DNA of 64,000 bases from Lachnospiraceae bacterium (lineage in GTDB: Bacteria; Bacillota; Clostridia; Lachnospirales; Lachnospiraceae), in the NCBI GenBank assembly GCA_024682075.1, contig JAIKZQ010000027.1, positions 1-64,000 of the forward strand. The letters are read 5' to 3'. The position numbers were made by a program, and so were the translations under genes. This document shows, in pieces, positions 1-10,348 of the stretch; positions within the stretch are counted from its first letter, which is position 1; every line of letters starts with the position of its first letter. The notes beneath the pieces are model-generated. The model saw nothing but the letters and a program-made list of their open reading frames with translations. It had not been told where the DNA came from and ran no database searches.

Positions 1-86
1 GGTGCCTTTACCTTTCTGGCCAGAAGGCCAAAAAACTTTGCAAAGATAATAATGATCGCAAGATCTCTCAATATTGAATAGTCCAT
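1..86 (-). CDS. Cation:proton antiporter, N-terminal fragment (partial at window edge)
   Basis: Only the first 28 codons are inside the window. They begin at an ATG seven bases after the gyrA stop codon and read MDYSILRDLAIIIIFAKFFG and onward as a single hydrophobic helix followed by LLARKVKA. A short acidic/polar start, a long aliphatic helix and then a basic turn is typical of the first transmembrane helix of CPA2-type (KefB/Na+-H+ exchanger) antiporters. The GAGGATGAA bases at the gyrA 3' end could be its ribosome binding site, so it is probably translated from the gyrA transcript. Identification rests on one helix and is tentative. Confidence 0.5.
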   Translation of the reverse strand, partial: MDYSILRDLAIIIIFAKFFGLLARKVKA

Positions 87-92
87 GATGAT

Positions 93-2678
93 TTATTCAT
101 CCTCCTCACTGTCTTCGGTAGGGAGAGTTACTTCTTCATCGTCATCATCACTATCAAAGGAGCTGGCCATGCTTTCGCTTTCCTTATCCATCTCTTCTTC
201 ACCTTCTTCAAGTGAAGCAAATTCCTTCTCGCCGTTGGAAAGTCTGTCACGTACCTTCGCTACATTTGCGATCTTCTCACCGTCGGGCAGGTTCATGAGC
301 TTAACACCCGAAGTGATCCTGCTGAGAATGCTTATGTCATCTATGCGGATTCTTATCATCTGTCCGCCGTCGGTGATCATGATGAGTTCCTCATCTCCGT
401 TAACAGCCTTTGCTGCAAGCAGGTCGCCGGTCTTCTCCGTGATCTTGTAACACTTGACACCCTTGCCTGCTCTGTGCTGTCCGTTGAACTCTTCTATGTC
501 GGTACGCTTGCCCATTCCTTTTTCGGAAATGAATGTCATGTACTTGCCCTGTGATGCAAGCTGCATTGCAACTACTTCATCACCGCCGCTGAGATTCATT
601 CCGATGACACCGATGCTGCCTCTTCCGGTAGTACGTACTTCCTCTTCTTTGAACCTTATGCACATACCCTGTCTGGTTGCAAGAAGGATCTCCGAATCGG
701 CATCGGTTATCTTGACATCAATGAGTTCGTTGCCGTCCACAAGCGTAATGGCTCTGAGTCCGCTCTTTCTGACATTCATGAGCTCGTCCATTCTCATCTT
801 CTTGACGGTACCGTTCTTGGTCGCGATGAAGAGATTCTTGCCTTCTTCAAATCCCCATATGGGAATGATCGCACTGACCTTCTCACCCGGCTCAAGCTGA
901 AGGAGATTGACTATCGCTACTCCGCGGGATGTCCTTGAGCACTCGGGAATCTCATATGCCTTCATCCTGTATACTCTTCCGGCTGTCGTGAAGAAGTTGA
1001 GTGAATGATGGGTAGTGGTCATGAGGAGATCCTCAACATAATCATCCTCTATGGTGGCCATTCCCTTAATGCCCTTTCCGCCACGGTTCTGAGCCTTGAA
1101 GTTATCAACGCTCATTCTCTTGATATATCCGAGTCTGGTCATGGCGATGACTGTATTCTCGTGAGGGATCATCTCCTCATCGGGAATGTCATACATGTCA
1201 TTGCTGAAATGAGTATGTCTCTCATCACCGTATTTATCTGCGGTCTCGGTTATCTCTTTTCTGATGACACCGAGTAGAAGTTTCTCATCGGCAAGTATTG
1301 CCCTGAGTTCTTCTATCTTGGCTACAAGATCATTGTGCTCTGCAAGAAGCCTGTCGCGCTCGAGTCCGGTGAGAGCTCTGAGTCTCATGTCGACAATAGC
1401 CTGAGCCTGAATGTCATCGAGACCGAATCTGTTCATGAGCTTTTCTTTGGCTTCGGCAGGTGTTGCACTTCCTCTGATTATGCTGATGACTTCATCGATG
1501 AAATCAAGTGCCTTGAGAAGTCCCTGTAAAATATGATCTCTTTCTTCAGCCTTTCCGAGATCATATTTGGTACGCCTGGTAACAACATCTTCCTGATGCA
1601 TCAGATACTGCTGAAGCACTTCGAGAAGATTAAGAACCTTGGGCTCGTTATTAACAAGAGCCAGCATGATGACACCGAATGTGTCCTGAAGCTGGGTATG
1701 CTTGTAGAGCTGGTTGAGGATGACATTTGCGTTTGCATCCTTTCTGAGCTCTATGACTACTCTGACGCCTTCTCTGTTACTCTCATCTCTTATGTCGGTA
1801 ATGCCATCGATCTTCTTGAGCTTGACGAGCTCGGCAATCTTGATCTGAAGATTTGCCTTGTTCACCATATAAGGAAGTTCGGTGACGATTATCTGTGACT
1901 TTCCGTTTTGAAGCTGCTCGATCTCCGTTACGGCCCTGACTCTGATCTTGCCTCTTCCGGTCCTGTATGCCTCTTCTACTCCGCGATGTCCGAGGATCAG
2001 TCCACCTGTAGGAAAATCGGGTCCCTGGATTATCTCCATGACATCTTCTATCGTGGTCTCTTTTCCCTCGATGCGGTCGTCGATTATCTTCACGACACCT
2101 TCAATAGCTTCCCTGAGGTTGTGAGGAGGGATGTTGGTAGCCATTCCTACGGCAATTCCCGTTGCTCCGTTTACGAGAAGATTGGGATAACGGCTGGGAA
2201 GAACTGTGGGCTCACTCTCGGTTCCGTCGAAGTTGGGAATGAAGTCCACGGTGTTTTTGTTGATGTCGGCAAGAAGTTCCATTGATATCTTGGAAAGTCT
2301 TGCTTCTGTATATCTCATTGCGGCGGCACCGTCACCGTCCATCGAACCGAAGTTACCGTGACCGTCTACAAGAGGATATCTCATTGACCATGGCTGAGCC
2401 ATGAATACCAGCGAACCGTAAATGGAACTGTCACCGTGGGGGTGATACTTACCCATGGTGTCTCCGACTATACGAGCACTCTTTCTGTGAGGCTTGTCCG
2501 GTCCGTTATTGAGCTCTACCATTGAATAGAGAACTCTTCTCTGAACAGGCTTAAGTCCGTCTCTTACATCAGGTAATGCACGTGCGGCGATGACGCTCAT
2601 TGCATAATCGATGTAGAAGGTCTCCATTTTTTCTTTGAGATCTACTTCCTGTACTTTGTCAAAAATAGTATCTTCCAT
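93..2678 (-). CDS. gyrA: DNA gyrase subunit A
   Basis: GyrA is the breakage-reunion subunit of DNA gyrase (A2B2), which introduces negative supercoils using ATP hydrolysed by GyrB. The protein has 861 residues. The N-terminal winged-helix/tower region carries the catalytic tyrosine at residue 123 in [13 protein letters not shown]. The quinolone-determining loop reads [12 protein letters not shown], with Ser84 present and Gly88 where E. coli has Asp87. The C-terminal beta-pinwheel begins with a GyrA box variant (NRGGKGIKG, around residue 530), which is the mark that separates GyrA from ParC. The last ~40 residues are a strongly acidic tail rich in Asp, Glu and Ser. The gene lies 74 bases downstream of gyrB in the same orientation and is probably co-transcribed with it. 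Confidence 0.97.
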   Translation of the reverse strand: MEDTIFDKVQEVDLKEKMETFYIDYAMSVIAARALPDVRDGLKPVQRRVLYSMVELNNGPDKPHRKSARIVGDTMGKYHPHGDSSIYGSLVFMAQPWSMRYPLVDGHGNFGSMDGDGAAAMRYTEARLSKISMELLADINKNTVDFIPNFDGTESEPTVLPSRYPNLLVNGATGIAVGMATNIPPHNLREAIEGVVKIIDDRIEGKETTIEDVMEIIQGPDFPTGGLILGHRGVEEAYRTGRGKIRVRAVTEIEQLQNGKSQIIVTELPYMVNKANLQIKIAELVKLKKIDGITDIRDESNREGVRVVIELRKDANANVILNQLYKHTQLQDTFGVIMLALVNNEPKVLNLLEVLQQYLMHQEDVVTRRTKYDLGKAEERDHILQGLLKALDFIDEVISIIRGSATPAEAKEKLMNRFGLDDIQAQAIVDMRLRALTGLERDRLLAEHNDLVAKIEELRAILADEKLLLGVIRKEITETADKYGDERHTHFSNDMYDIPDEEMIPHENTVIAMTRLGYIKRMSVDNFKAQNRGGKGIKGMATIEDDYVEDLLMTTTHHSLNFFTTAGRVYRMKAYEIPECSRTSRGVAIVNLLQLEPGEKVSAIIPIWGFEEGKNLFIATKNGTVKKMRMDELMNVRKSGLRAITLVDGNELIDVKITDADSEILLATRQGMCIRFKEEEVRTTGRGSIGVIGMNLSGGDEVVAMQLASQGKYMTFISEKGMGKRTDIEEFNGQHRAGKGVKCYKITEKTGDLLAAKAVNGDEELIMITDGGQMIRIRIDDISILSRITSGVKLMNLPDGEKIANVAKVRDRLSNGEKEFASLEEGEEEMDKESESMASSFDSDDDDEEVTLPTEDSEEDE

Positions 2679-2752
2679 AAAATCCTCTTTTTTATTTTCT
2701 CTTTTGAGATCTTATTTCAGATCCCCTGCTTTCGCAAAAAAGAAAACATTCA

Positions 2753-4933
<2,181 letters not shown>

Positions 4934-6031
4934 TTATTCTTCCGTATCAGACATCTGTTTAACTGTTCCGCTTTCTACATAGAAAACCCTGTTTATGACA
5001 AACCTGTCATTTACAAAATCATCTATTCCGGTACAAGTGATGAATGTCTGTATGTCACCTATGCTGTCCAGCAAAAATCCCTGTCTTTTTCTGTCAAGTT
5101 CGGAAAGTACATCGTCAAGGAGCAGGACCGGATTATCACCTGACAGTTTTTTCATCATGTCTATCTCGGATAATTTAAGCGAAAGCGCTGCAGTTCTCTG
5201 CTGTCCCTGTGATCCGTATTTCCTGATGTCTATGTCACCGTTCATGAATGCAAAATCATCGCGGTGAGGACCTATCGCAGTTGCTTTTGATTTCATGTCC
5301 CTTGCTCTTGAAGCCTTAAGACATTCCTCAAAGTCTTCTTCCTTAACGCTCGGCTCATATACGATGCTTATGTCCTCACGTCCTCCGGATAATTTTGAAT
5401 GAACTCCTTTTATCTGTTCTTCAAGCTCTTCGGAGAATTTTTTCCTGCGCTCTATTATCTTGGTCCCGTATGAAATGAGCTGGTCATCCCACACACTTAA
5501 TGAATCTTCCAGTCCTCTGTCATGATACATGTCCTTGAGGACCTGATTTCTTCTGTTAAGGATCTTGTTATAATTATTCAGGTTATAGAGATAGAACTGA
5601 TCAAGCTGACACAGCTCCATGTCTATGAATCTTCTTCTGTATGAAGGTCCGTTCTTGACTATGTTAAGATCTTCCGGAGAAAAGAATACAACCTTGCAAA
5701 GTCCCATTAATTCGGCGGCTTTTTTTATCCTGGTTCCGTCAATTGCAATGCCTTTTGTCTTGGAACTTCTGAGGTGCATGTCAACTCTTGTGGGAATGCC
5801 GTCTGTTTCAACAACAGTCCTTATATGAGCTTCTTCCTGTCCGAATCTTATTATTTCCGAGTCACGGCTTCCTTTATGTGACTTTGTTGTGGCAGCAATA
5901 TATATTGCTTCGAGGATATTGGTCTTTCCCTGAGCATTATCCCCGTAGAATATATTGGTCCCTCTGTCAAAAGAAAGTTCCAGATGATCATAATTTCTGT
6001 AATCCGTAAGTTCTATGGATCTTATTATCAC
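4934..6031 (-). CDS. recF: DNA replication and repair protein RecF
   Basis: RecF is an SMC-like ATPase that, with RecO and RecR, loads RecA at single-strand gaps of stalled forks. The 365-residue length is normal for the family. Residues 30-38 form the Walker A loop (GDNAQGKTN), the ABC-type signature lies in YGSQGQQRTAALSLKLSE, and Walker B is PVLLLDDVLSELD, followed by a conserved final segment (TFITCTGIDDF). The start is a GTG one base after the yaaA stop, with AAGGAAG upstream. The tight spacing indicates translational coupling inside the dnaN-yaaA-recF-gyrB run. Confidence 0.95.
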   Translation of the reverse strand: MIIRSIELTDYRNYDHLELSFDRGTNIFYGDNAQGKTNILEAIYIAATTKSHKGSRDSEIIRFGQEEAHIRTVVETDGIPTRVDMHLRSSKTKGIAIDGTRIKKAAELMGLCKVVFFSPEDLNIVKNGPSYRRRFIDMELCQLDQFYLYNLNNYNKILNRRNQVLKDMYHDRGLEDSLSVWDDQLISYGTKIIERRKKFSEELEEQIKGVHSKLSGGREDISIVYEPSVKEEDFEECLKASRARDMKSKATAIGPHRDDFAFMNGDIDIRKYGSQGQQRTAALSLKLSEIDMMKKLSGDNPVLLLDDVLSELDRKRQGFLLDSIGDIQTFITCTGIDDFVNDRFVINRVFYVESGTVKQMSDTEE

Positions 6032-6032
6032 G

Positions 6033-6248
6033 TCATGCTTCCTTTTTCTTTATGACCAGACTGTTTCCCTTATATTCGATGACATCTCCGGCCACGATCT
6101 TTTTGCCTCTTTGAAGCTCAACATTACCGTTAACCTTAACTTCTCCGTTAACTATGTCGTATTTTGCCTCTACTCCTGATTCACACAGACCCGAAGCTTT
6201 CAGTACCTGGCCGAGTTTTATAAATTCGTCTCTTATGTAAAATTCCAT
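6033..6248 (-). CDS. yaaA: S4-domain RNA-binding protein YaaA
   Basis: This 71-residue protein consists of one S4 RNA-binding fold: an IKLGQVLKASGLCESGVEAKYDI helix-turn segment and the strand GEVKVNGNVELQRGKKIVAGD, which is the usual S4 signature. It occupies the canonical slot between dnaN and recF, where B. subtilis has yaaA (RlbA), a factor linked to 50S ribosome assembly. ATG 6248 was chosen because it comes just after the dnaN stop (6251-6253); a TTG two codons earlier overlaps that stop. Confidence 0.9.
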   Translation of the reverse strand: MEFYIRDEFIKLGQVLKASGLCESGVEAKYDIVNGEVKVNGNVELQRGKKIVAGDVIEYKGNSLVIKKKEA

Positions 6249-6250
6249 AA

Positions 6251-7378
6251 TCAAACAGTTCCGCTTATTGTAACGGGAAGAACGACATATACATATGACA
6301 TGTCATCCTTCTTGATGAAACAGGGTGCCTTAGAATTAACAAAATCAAGCTCTATCTCTTCATCATCGATCACGTTAAGAGCATCGATGACAAATCTGGG
6401 ATTAAATCCAATGATCATATCCTTGCCTGATTTCGAAGCGGGAACATTTTCATTCATGTTTCCACTGGCAGAAGTGATCTTTATGTTGATGCTGTCATCC
6501 TTAATGTCGAGAACGATGGGCTTCTTATCTCCTTCTCTGACATAAATGGTAGATCTGTCGAGACATTCGTTAAGTCTCTTTTTATTGATCTTTACCTTTG
6601 TCTCATAATCTCCGACAAGCATCTTATTTACGTCGAAGAAGTTTCCTTCGATTATTCTTGATACAACTTTTGTTGAGCCGTATTCAAATCCTACATGATT
6701 GGGATTGAAGATTATCTCTACATCATCTTCAGCTCCGCCGTTTATGATCCTTGCAAGTTCCTTAAGGCTCTTTCCGGGAATGATGACTTTTCTGTCAGGA
6801 TAGCTTTCCCTGAGTTCCATGGTGACCATGGATATCCTGTGGCCGTCAAGACTGCACATTCTGACTGTATTGTCATGGATCTCCATGAGTTCACCCCTCA
6901 TGGTCTGCTGACCGGGAGTATCCTCACTTATGTCTGCAATTGAAAAGCTCGTCTTTCTGATAAGCTCTCTGAGAGAAAGCTGGCTCATGACGATATTCTC
7001 ATTTTTATCAAGATCGGGAAGATAAGGGAATTCATCTGCTGCTCTTCCGCTCATTGTGTGCTTAACCTGTTCACATTTGATGACAGTTGTGAACTTATCA
7101 TCACTTTCAATGGTGATATCGGAAGCAGAATCCGGCATCTTTCTGATTATCTCTGAAAGGAATTTTGCATCAAGTGCAATAACGCCTGTATTTTCTATAG
7201 TTCCTTCTATGACTGTTTCAATTCCAAGATCAAGGTTGTTAACCGTAAGTGCTATTCTTCCGCCATTGGTATTGATAAGAATGCATTCCATTATCGACAT
7301 GGTGCTTTTAGAAGGAAGTGCTCTTATGACGGTCTGAATGCCTGTAAGAAGAGATGATTTTGAACAGGAAATCTTCAT
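6251..7378 (-). CDS. dnaN: DNA polymerase III beta subunit (sliding clamp)
   Basis: The beta clamp is a ring-shaped dimer that tethers DNA polymerase III and other partners to DNA. The protein has 375 residues and the expected three repeated clamp domains. It starts MKISCSKSSLLTGIQTVIRALPSKSTMSIMECI, a typical N-terminus, and ends YVYVVLPVTI with the conserved VxPxx C-terminal strand that helps form the partner-binding pocket. It lies downstream of dnaA with a 213-base gap that contains two DnaA boxes, so it may have its own DnaA-sensitive promoter. Confidence 0.97.
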   Translation of the reverse strand: MKISCSKSSLLTGIQTVIRALPSKSTMSIMECILINTNGGRIALTVNNLDLGIETVIEGTIENTGVIALDAKFLSEIIRKMPDSASDITIESDDKFTTVIKCEQVKHTMSGRAADEFPYLPDLDKNENIVMSQLSLRELIRKTSFSIADISEDTPGQQTMRGELMEIHDNTVRMCSLDGHRISMVTMELRESYPDRKVIIPGKSLKELARIINGGAEDDVEIIFNPNHVGFEYGSTKVVSRIIEGNFFDVNKMLVGDYETKVKINKKRLNECLDRSTIYVREGDKKPIVLDIKDDSINIKITSASGNMNENVPASKSGKDMIIGFNPRFVIDALNVIDDEEIELDFVNSKAPCFIKKDDMSYVYVVLPVTISGTV

Positions 7379-7379
7379 T

Positions 7380-7479
7380 TGTGCATAACTCCTTTTTTGC
7401 TGCTTTTCGGGTGCCCGGATGATATATATAATTACTTTTTAGTATTAATAGTAATAGGGGGTGTGACTTATGTGCATAA
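7380..7479. other. Two DnaA boxes in the dnaA-dnaN gap
   Basis: On the + strand TGTGCATAA occurs at 7380-7388 and again at 7471-7479; both are the complement of TTATGCACA, a perfect match to the TTATNCACA DnaA-box consensus. The bases between them are AT-rich (runs of TATATA and AGTATTAATAGTAATA). Together with the cluster upstream of dnaA, this is the layout of a bipartite Firmicute origin, with boxes on both sides of dnaA. The sites could also let DnaA repress dnaN transcription. Confidence 0.7.
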
Positions 7480-7591
7480 CCTTATATATTATACTATTTT
7501 CAAGGCAAAAATGGAATGAATAAGTATGTGAAATAGTATAGGTTATTAAATGATTTACCGGCCTCTTTCCACTATATAAATCTTATGTAAA

Positions 7592-8971
7592 TCATTCATT
7601 TAATGCCCCGGTCAGGATCTTTTTGATGCTTTCCACTTTTTCACGGGTATTTTTTCCACTTTTATTGGAATTAATGTCTTCTGCTATTTTATTGCAGGCA
7701 CTTAAAACGGTCGTGTGATCGGATCTCTTAAGATATTCAGCAATCTGCTTGTAAGTGATACCGAGCATGTCGTAGGCCAGATACATTATTATGTGCCTGG
7801 GATAGACGATCTCTGCCGTTCTTTTATTGGAAAGGATAGCTTCTTTACTTATATTGCATTCCTGACATACGACATCCACTATCCTGTCGAATGTGATCTT
7901 ATTTGATTCGGAAGGATAGATATAATCCTTAAGAGCTTCTTTTGCGATTTCAAGGTCGGGCTCTTTTATATTGAAGAGTTTTATGTATCCCTGGATTTTC
8001 TTTAATGATCCTTCGAGCTCCCTGACATTTGATTTCATGTTGGAAGCAACATAATCGATTATTTCTTCGCTTATCTTAAGATTGATCTTCTCGGCGTAAT
8101 TTTTTAGGATTGCGGATCTTGTCTCATAATCGGGAGGGGTTATATCTACTACCATTCCCCAGGCAAATCTCGATACATATCTCTCATCAAGTGTCTTGAA
8201 TTCCTTGAAATTCCTGTCCGATGCAATGATTATCTGTTTTCCGGCATCGTGAAGAGTATTGAATGTATGGAAAAACTCCTCCTGGGTTGATTCCTTTCCT
8301 ATTATGAACTGGATGTCATCTATCATTAAGACATCAACGGAACGGTATTTTTCACGAAGTTTACTCATTGAAGCAACGGAATTACCGCTTCTCAGGGACT
8401 CGATAACGTCATTTGTGAAATCTGAACCGGTTACATATATGACCTTCTTGGAAGGATCCTTATTAATGATGAAATGACCTATGGAATGCATGAGATGGGT
8501 CTTTCCGAGTCCGGGACCTCCATATATATAAAGAGGGTTCCATGTCTTGCCGGGATCCTCTGCAACTGCAACGGAAACCTGATGAGCCATCATGTTGTTC
8601 TTGCCGACGACGAAAGACTCAAATGTATAATCGGGATTCAGGGTATCGTTATCTATCCTGTTTTCTTCAGGTATCTGTGCCTGCGCCGGTGTATGTTCCG
8701 CATTGCTCAGCAGAAATACGACAGAGATTATCCTGCCGAGTTCTTCACCGATAACGGTCTCAAAATAGAGCTTGAACTTATTGTTAAGATAGCCCAGAGC
8801 TCTCTCATCATCCTTTTCGGTCTTTATATATACGGTATCTCCCGATAATTCATGAAATTCCAGGTGTTCAAACCAGAGATGATATGTGATGTCGGAGACA
8901 TTTGATTCTCTCTGGATCTTTTTCTTGATCTCAACCCAGTATTCTTCATTCTTAAAATCTTCAGCATTCAT
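7592..8971 (-). CDS. dnaA: Chromosomal replication initiator DnaA
   Basis: DnaA binds DnaA boxes at oriC, oligomerises with ATP, melts the origin and recruits the helicase. The protein has 459 residues. Domain I occupies roughly residues 1-90. The AAA+ domain has Walker A GGPGLGKTH (151-159), Walker B DVLMIDDIQF (213-222) and the arginine-finger region DERYVSRF. Domain IV ends with the DNA-binding helix at residues 416-421 (SDHTTV; most DnaA proteins have RDHTTV), so the base-contacting Asp, His and Thr are kept. It is transcribed leftward from a promoter inside oriC. Confidence 0.98.
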   Translation of the reverse strand: MNAEDFKNEEYWVEIKKKIQRESNVSDITYHLWFEHLEFHELSGDTVYIKTEKDDERALGYLNNKFKLYFETVIGEELGRIISVVFLLSNAEHTPAQAQIPEENRIDNDTLNPDYTFESFVVGKNNMMAHQVSVAVAEDPGKTWNPLYIYGGPGLGKTHLMHSIGHFIINKDPSKKVIYVTGSDFTNDVIESLRSGNSVASMSKLREKYRSVDVLMIDDIQFIIGKESTQEEFFHTFNTLHDAGKQIIIASDRNFKEFKTLDERYVSRFAWGMVVDITPPDYETRSAILKNYAEKINLKISEEIIDYVASNMKSNVRELEGSLKKIQGYIKLFNIKEPDLEIAKEALKDYIYPSESNKITFDRIVDVVCQECNISKEAILSNKRTAEIVYPRHIIMYLAYDMLGITYKQIAEYLKRSDHTTVLSACNKIAEDINSNKSGKNTREKVESIKKILTGALNE

Positions 8972-9050
8972 GGTATTTATTCAAGATCTCCTGATAAGTA
9001 TTAGCCGGAAAAAAGGACAGTAAAAAAGAGCATGATCCGGCTGCCGTAAT

Positions 9051-9079
9051 ATTTTATAATGTAAAAATATTTTATTCAA
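9051..9079 (-). promoter_or_regulatory. Probable dnaA promoter
   Basis: Reading leftward, TTGAAT (9079-9074) is followed after exactly 17 bases by TAAAAT (9056-9051), a good sigma-A type promoter about 80 bases ahead of the dnaA start. The leader between promoter and gene has inverted arms AGCCGGA/TCCGGCT (9003-9009 and 9035-9041). DnaA boxes begin just upstream at 9087, which fits autoregulation by DnaA. Confidence 0.6.
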
Positions 9080-9437
9080 ATCGTGGTTACCCACAAATAT
9101 GCGTTTGAGGGTTTTCCACAATGGTTGATAATGCACATCAGAGATCATTTATGACCATAAATGGCATGTTCATGTAAAAAAATGTGGAAAAAAAACCCGA
9201 ATATGAAAAACGTGAAAATCCTTATTTTTAGGCGGTTTCAGGTATTTATACAATGATTTTGTTAATTAAATGACATATATATCCACATTTTTTACACCAA
9301 ATGGGGATAAGATTTTGAGTGATATTTAAAGTGGATAACTCGGTGGATAAGAAAAATTTTTGGTATTTTTTGTGGATATGACATCTTTTTATATAGGAAA
9401 GAAATCAAGAAAATCAGATAATATCTGCTATTTTTGC

Positions 9438-9466
9438 TTGACACTCTTTCTCATATTAATTAAAAT
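9438..9466 (+). promoter_or_regulatory. rpmH operon promoter
   Basis: A consensus TTGACA at 9438-9443 is followed after 17 bases by TAAAAT at 9461-9466. It lies 108 bases before the rpmH start and should drive rpmH and, by read-through, rnpA onward. Confidence 0.7.
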
Positions 9467-9573
9467 CTGTTTTGTGTCGTTTCTGACGGATATCAGGCAG
9501 TGGTATCCAGGCGTAAATTCGTAGAGATTTATCGCATGCGAAGAGATTTATTGATAAAAGGAGGTGTTTCCTT

Positions 9574-9708
9574 ATGAAGATGACATTTCAGCCTAAGAAG
9601 AAGTCTTATGCCAAGGTTCACGGTTTCAGAGCAAGAATGTCTTCAGCCGGTGGACGTAAGGTTCTTCAGAGCAGAAGAGCAAAGGGCAGAAAGAAATTAT
9701 CAGCTTAA
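9574..9708 (+). CDS. rpmH: 50S ribosomal protein L34
   Basis: This 44-residue, very basic protein (start [20 protein letters not shown], end GRKKLSA) has the invariant HGFRARM segment of L34, a component of the large ribosomal subunit. The family length is 44-46 residues. The ribosome binding site AAAGGAGGTG lies seven to eight bases before the ATG. It heads the usual rpmH-rnpA-yidD-yidC-jag-mnmE-mnmG-rsmG run at the origin. Confidence 0.97.
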   Translation: MKMTFQPKKKSYAKVHGFRARMSSAGGRKVLQSRRAKGRKKLSA

Positions 9709-9712
9709 AAGT

Positions 9713-9743
9713 AAAGGTCACACTTGATGTGACCTTTGTTTTT
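9713..9743 (+). terminator. Hairpin terminator/attenuator after rpmH
   Basis: Arms AAAGGTCACA and TGTGACCTTT (10 bp, 5-base loop) followed by GTTTTTC, directly after the rpmH stop. It probably reduces read-through into rnpA, which needs less protein than L34. Confidence 0.8.
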
Positions 9744-9756
9744 CTGCTCATTTAAC

Positions 9757-10095
9757 ATGGAAAGATTAAGAAAGAACGCCCAGTTTTCGGAAGTATACCG
9801 TTTACACCATTCCTTCGCAAACGAATTTATAGTCATGTATGTCAGAAAAAACGGTGAATCCATAAACAGAGTAGGCGTAAGCGTAAGCAAGAAAGTCGGA
9901 AACAGTGTTGTGAGACACCGTGTTAAGAGACTTCTCAAAGAAGCTTTTCGCACGTCCGAGAATATGTTCAATAGTGGTTTGGACATAGTATTTGTTGCAA
10001 AGAAGAATGCTGCGATTATGAATTATTTAGACGCAAAAAAATCTCTGATGGATCTTGCAGCATCCCATCATATCCTTCAAAAAGAAGGCAAATGA
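9757..10095 (+). CDS. rnpA: Ribonuclease P protein component
   Basis: RnpA binds the RNase P RNA and improves 5' processing of tRNA precursors. The 112-residue protein starts MERLRKNAQFSEVYR, standard for the family, and has the RNR-type motif in GNSVVRHRVKRLLKEAFR, with His where most homologues have Asn. The start at 9757 lacks an obvious ribosome binding site and lies just behind the attenuator hairpin; an upstream in-frame TTG at 9736 would fall inside the hairpin and is unlikely. It is followed by yidD after 13 bases. Confidence 0.95.
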   Translation: MERLRKNAQFSEVYRLHHSFANEFIVMYVRKNGESINRVGVSVSKKVGNSVVRHRVKRLLKEAFRTSENMFNSGLDIVFVAKKNAAIMNYLDAKKSLMDLAASHHILQKEGK

Positions 10096-10108
10096 ATCAT
10101 ATATATTT

Positions 10109-10348
10109 ATGAAGAGATTTTTTATCCTACTGATCACTTTATATCAAAAATATCTTTCTCCTCTGAAGAGGACGAAGTGTCCATATTTTCCGACTTGTTC
10201 GGTATACGGCAAAGAAGCCATAGAAAAGAACGGAGCCTTCATAGGGCTTATTCTTGCTGTTTGGAGAATTTTAAGATGTAATCCGTTCTCACATGGCGGT
10301 GTGGACCCTGTTCCATTGATGAGGAAGAGATATTCAGGGAGAAATTAA
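10109..10348 (+). CDS. yidD: Membrane protein insertion efficiency factor YidD
   Basis: This small protein of 79 residues begins MKRFFILLITLYQKYLSPLK, an amphipathic membrane-binding helix, and has the conserved core KCPYFPTCSVYGKEAI and GVDPVP. Three cysteines in KC..TC and RC are typical. YidD helps membrane protein insertion together with YidC, whose gene follows immediately: the yidD stop and the yidC ATG share one base (TAATG). The start at 10109 was chosen from the family N-terminus, although it lacks a strong ribosome binding site. Confidence 0.94.
   Translation: MKRFFILLITLYQKYLSPLKRTKCPYFPTCSVYGKEAIEKNGAFIGLILAVWRILRCNPFSHGGVDPVPLMRKRYSGRN

Larger units (their letters stand above)
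8972..9573. other. Origin of replication, upstream (incC-like) part of oriC
   Basis: This 600-base gap between dnaA and rpmH has no gene. DnaA-box-like 9-mers are TTACCCACA (9087-9095), TTTTCCACA (9112-9120), its complement TGTGGAAAA (9183-9191), ATATCCACA (9279-9287), and complements of TTATCCACT (9330-9338), TTATCCACC (9342-9350) and ATATCCACA (9371-9379). Very AT-rich stretches (9220-9300 and 9350-9420) could be the unwinding element. The gap also holds the divergent dnaA and rpmH promoters. Location between dnaA and rpmH, with strand switch of all neighbours, supports oriC strongly. Confidence 0.9.

Noticed and set aside
93..2285. Long open frames on the + strand opposite gyrA and gyrB
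   Set aside because: They are antisense to well-conserved genes, have no ribosome binding sites and no family resemblance.
7549..7596. Inverted repeat AATGATTTAC/GTAAATCATT at the 3' end of dnaA as a terminator
   Set aside because: Loop of 28 bases and no T-run on the dnaA strand; not a convincing terminator.
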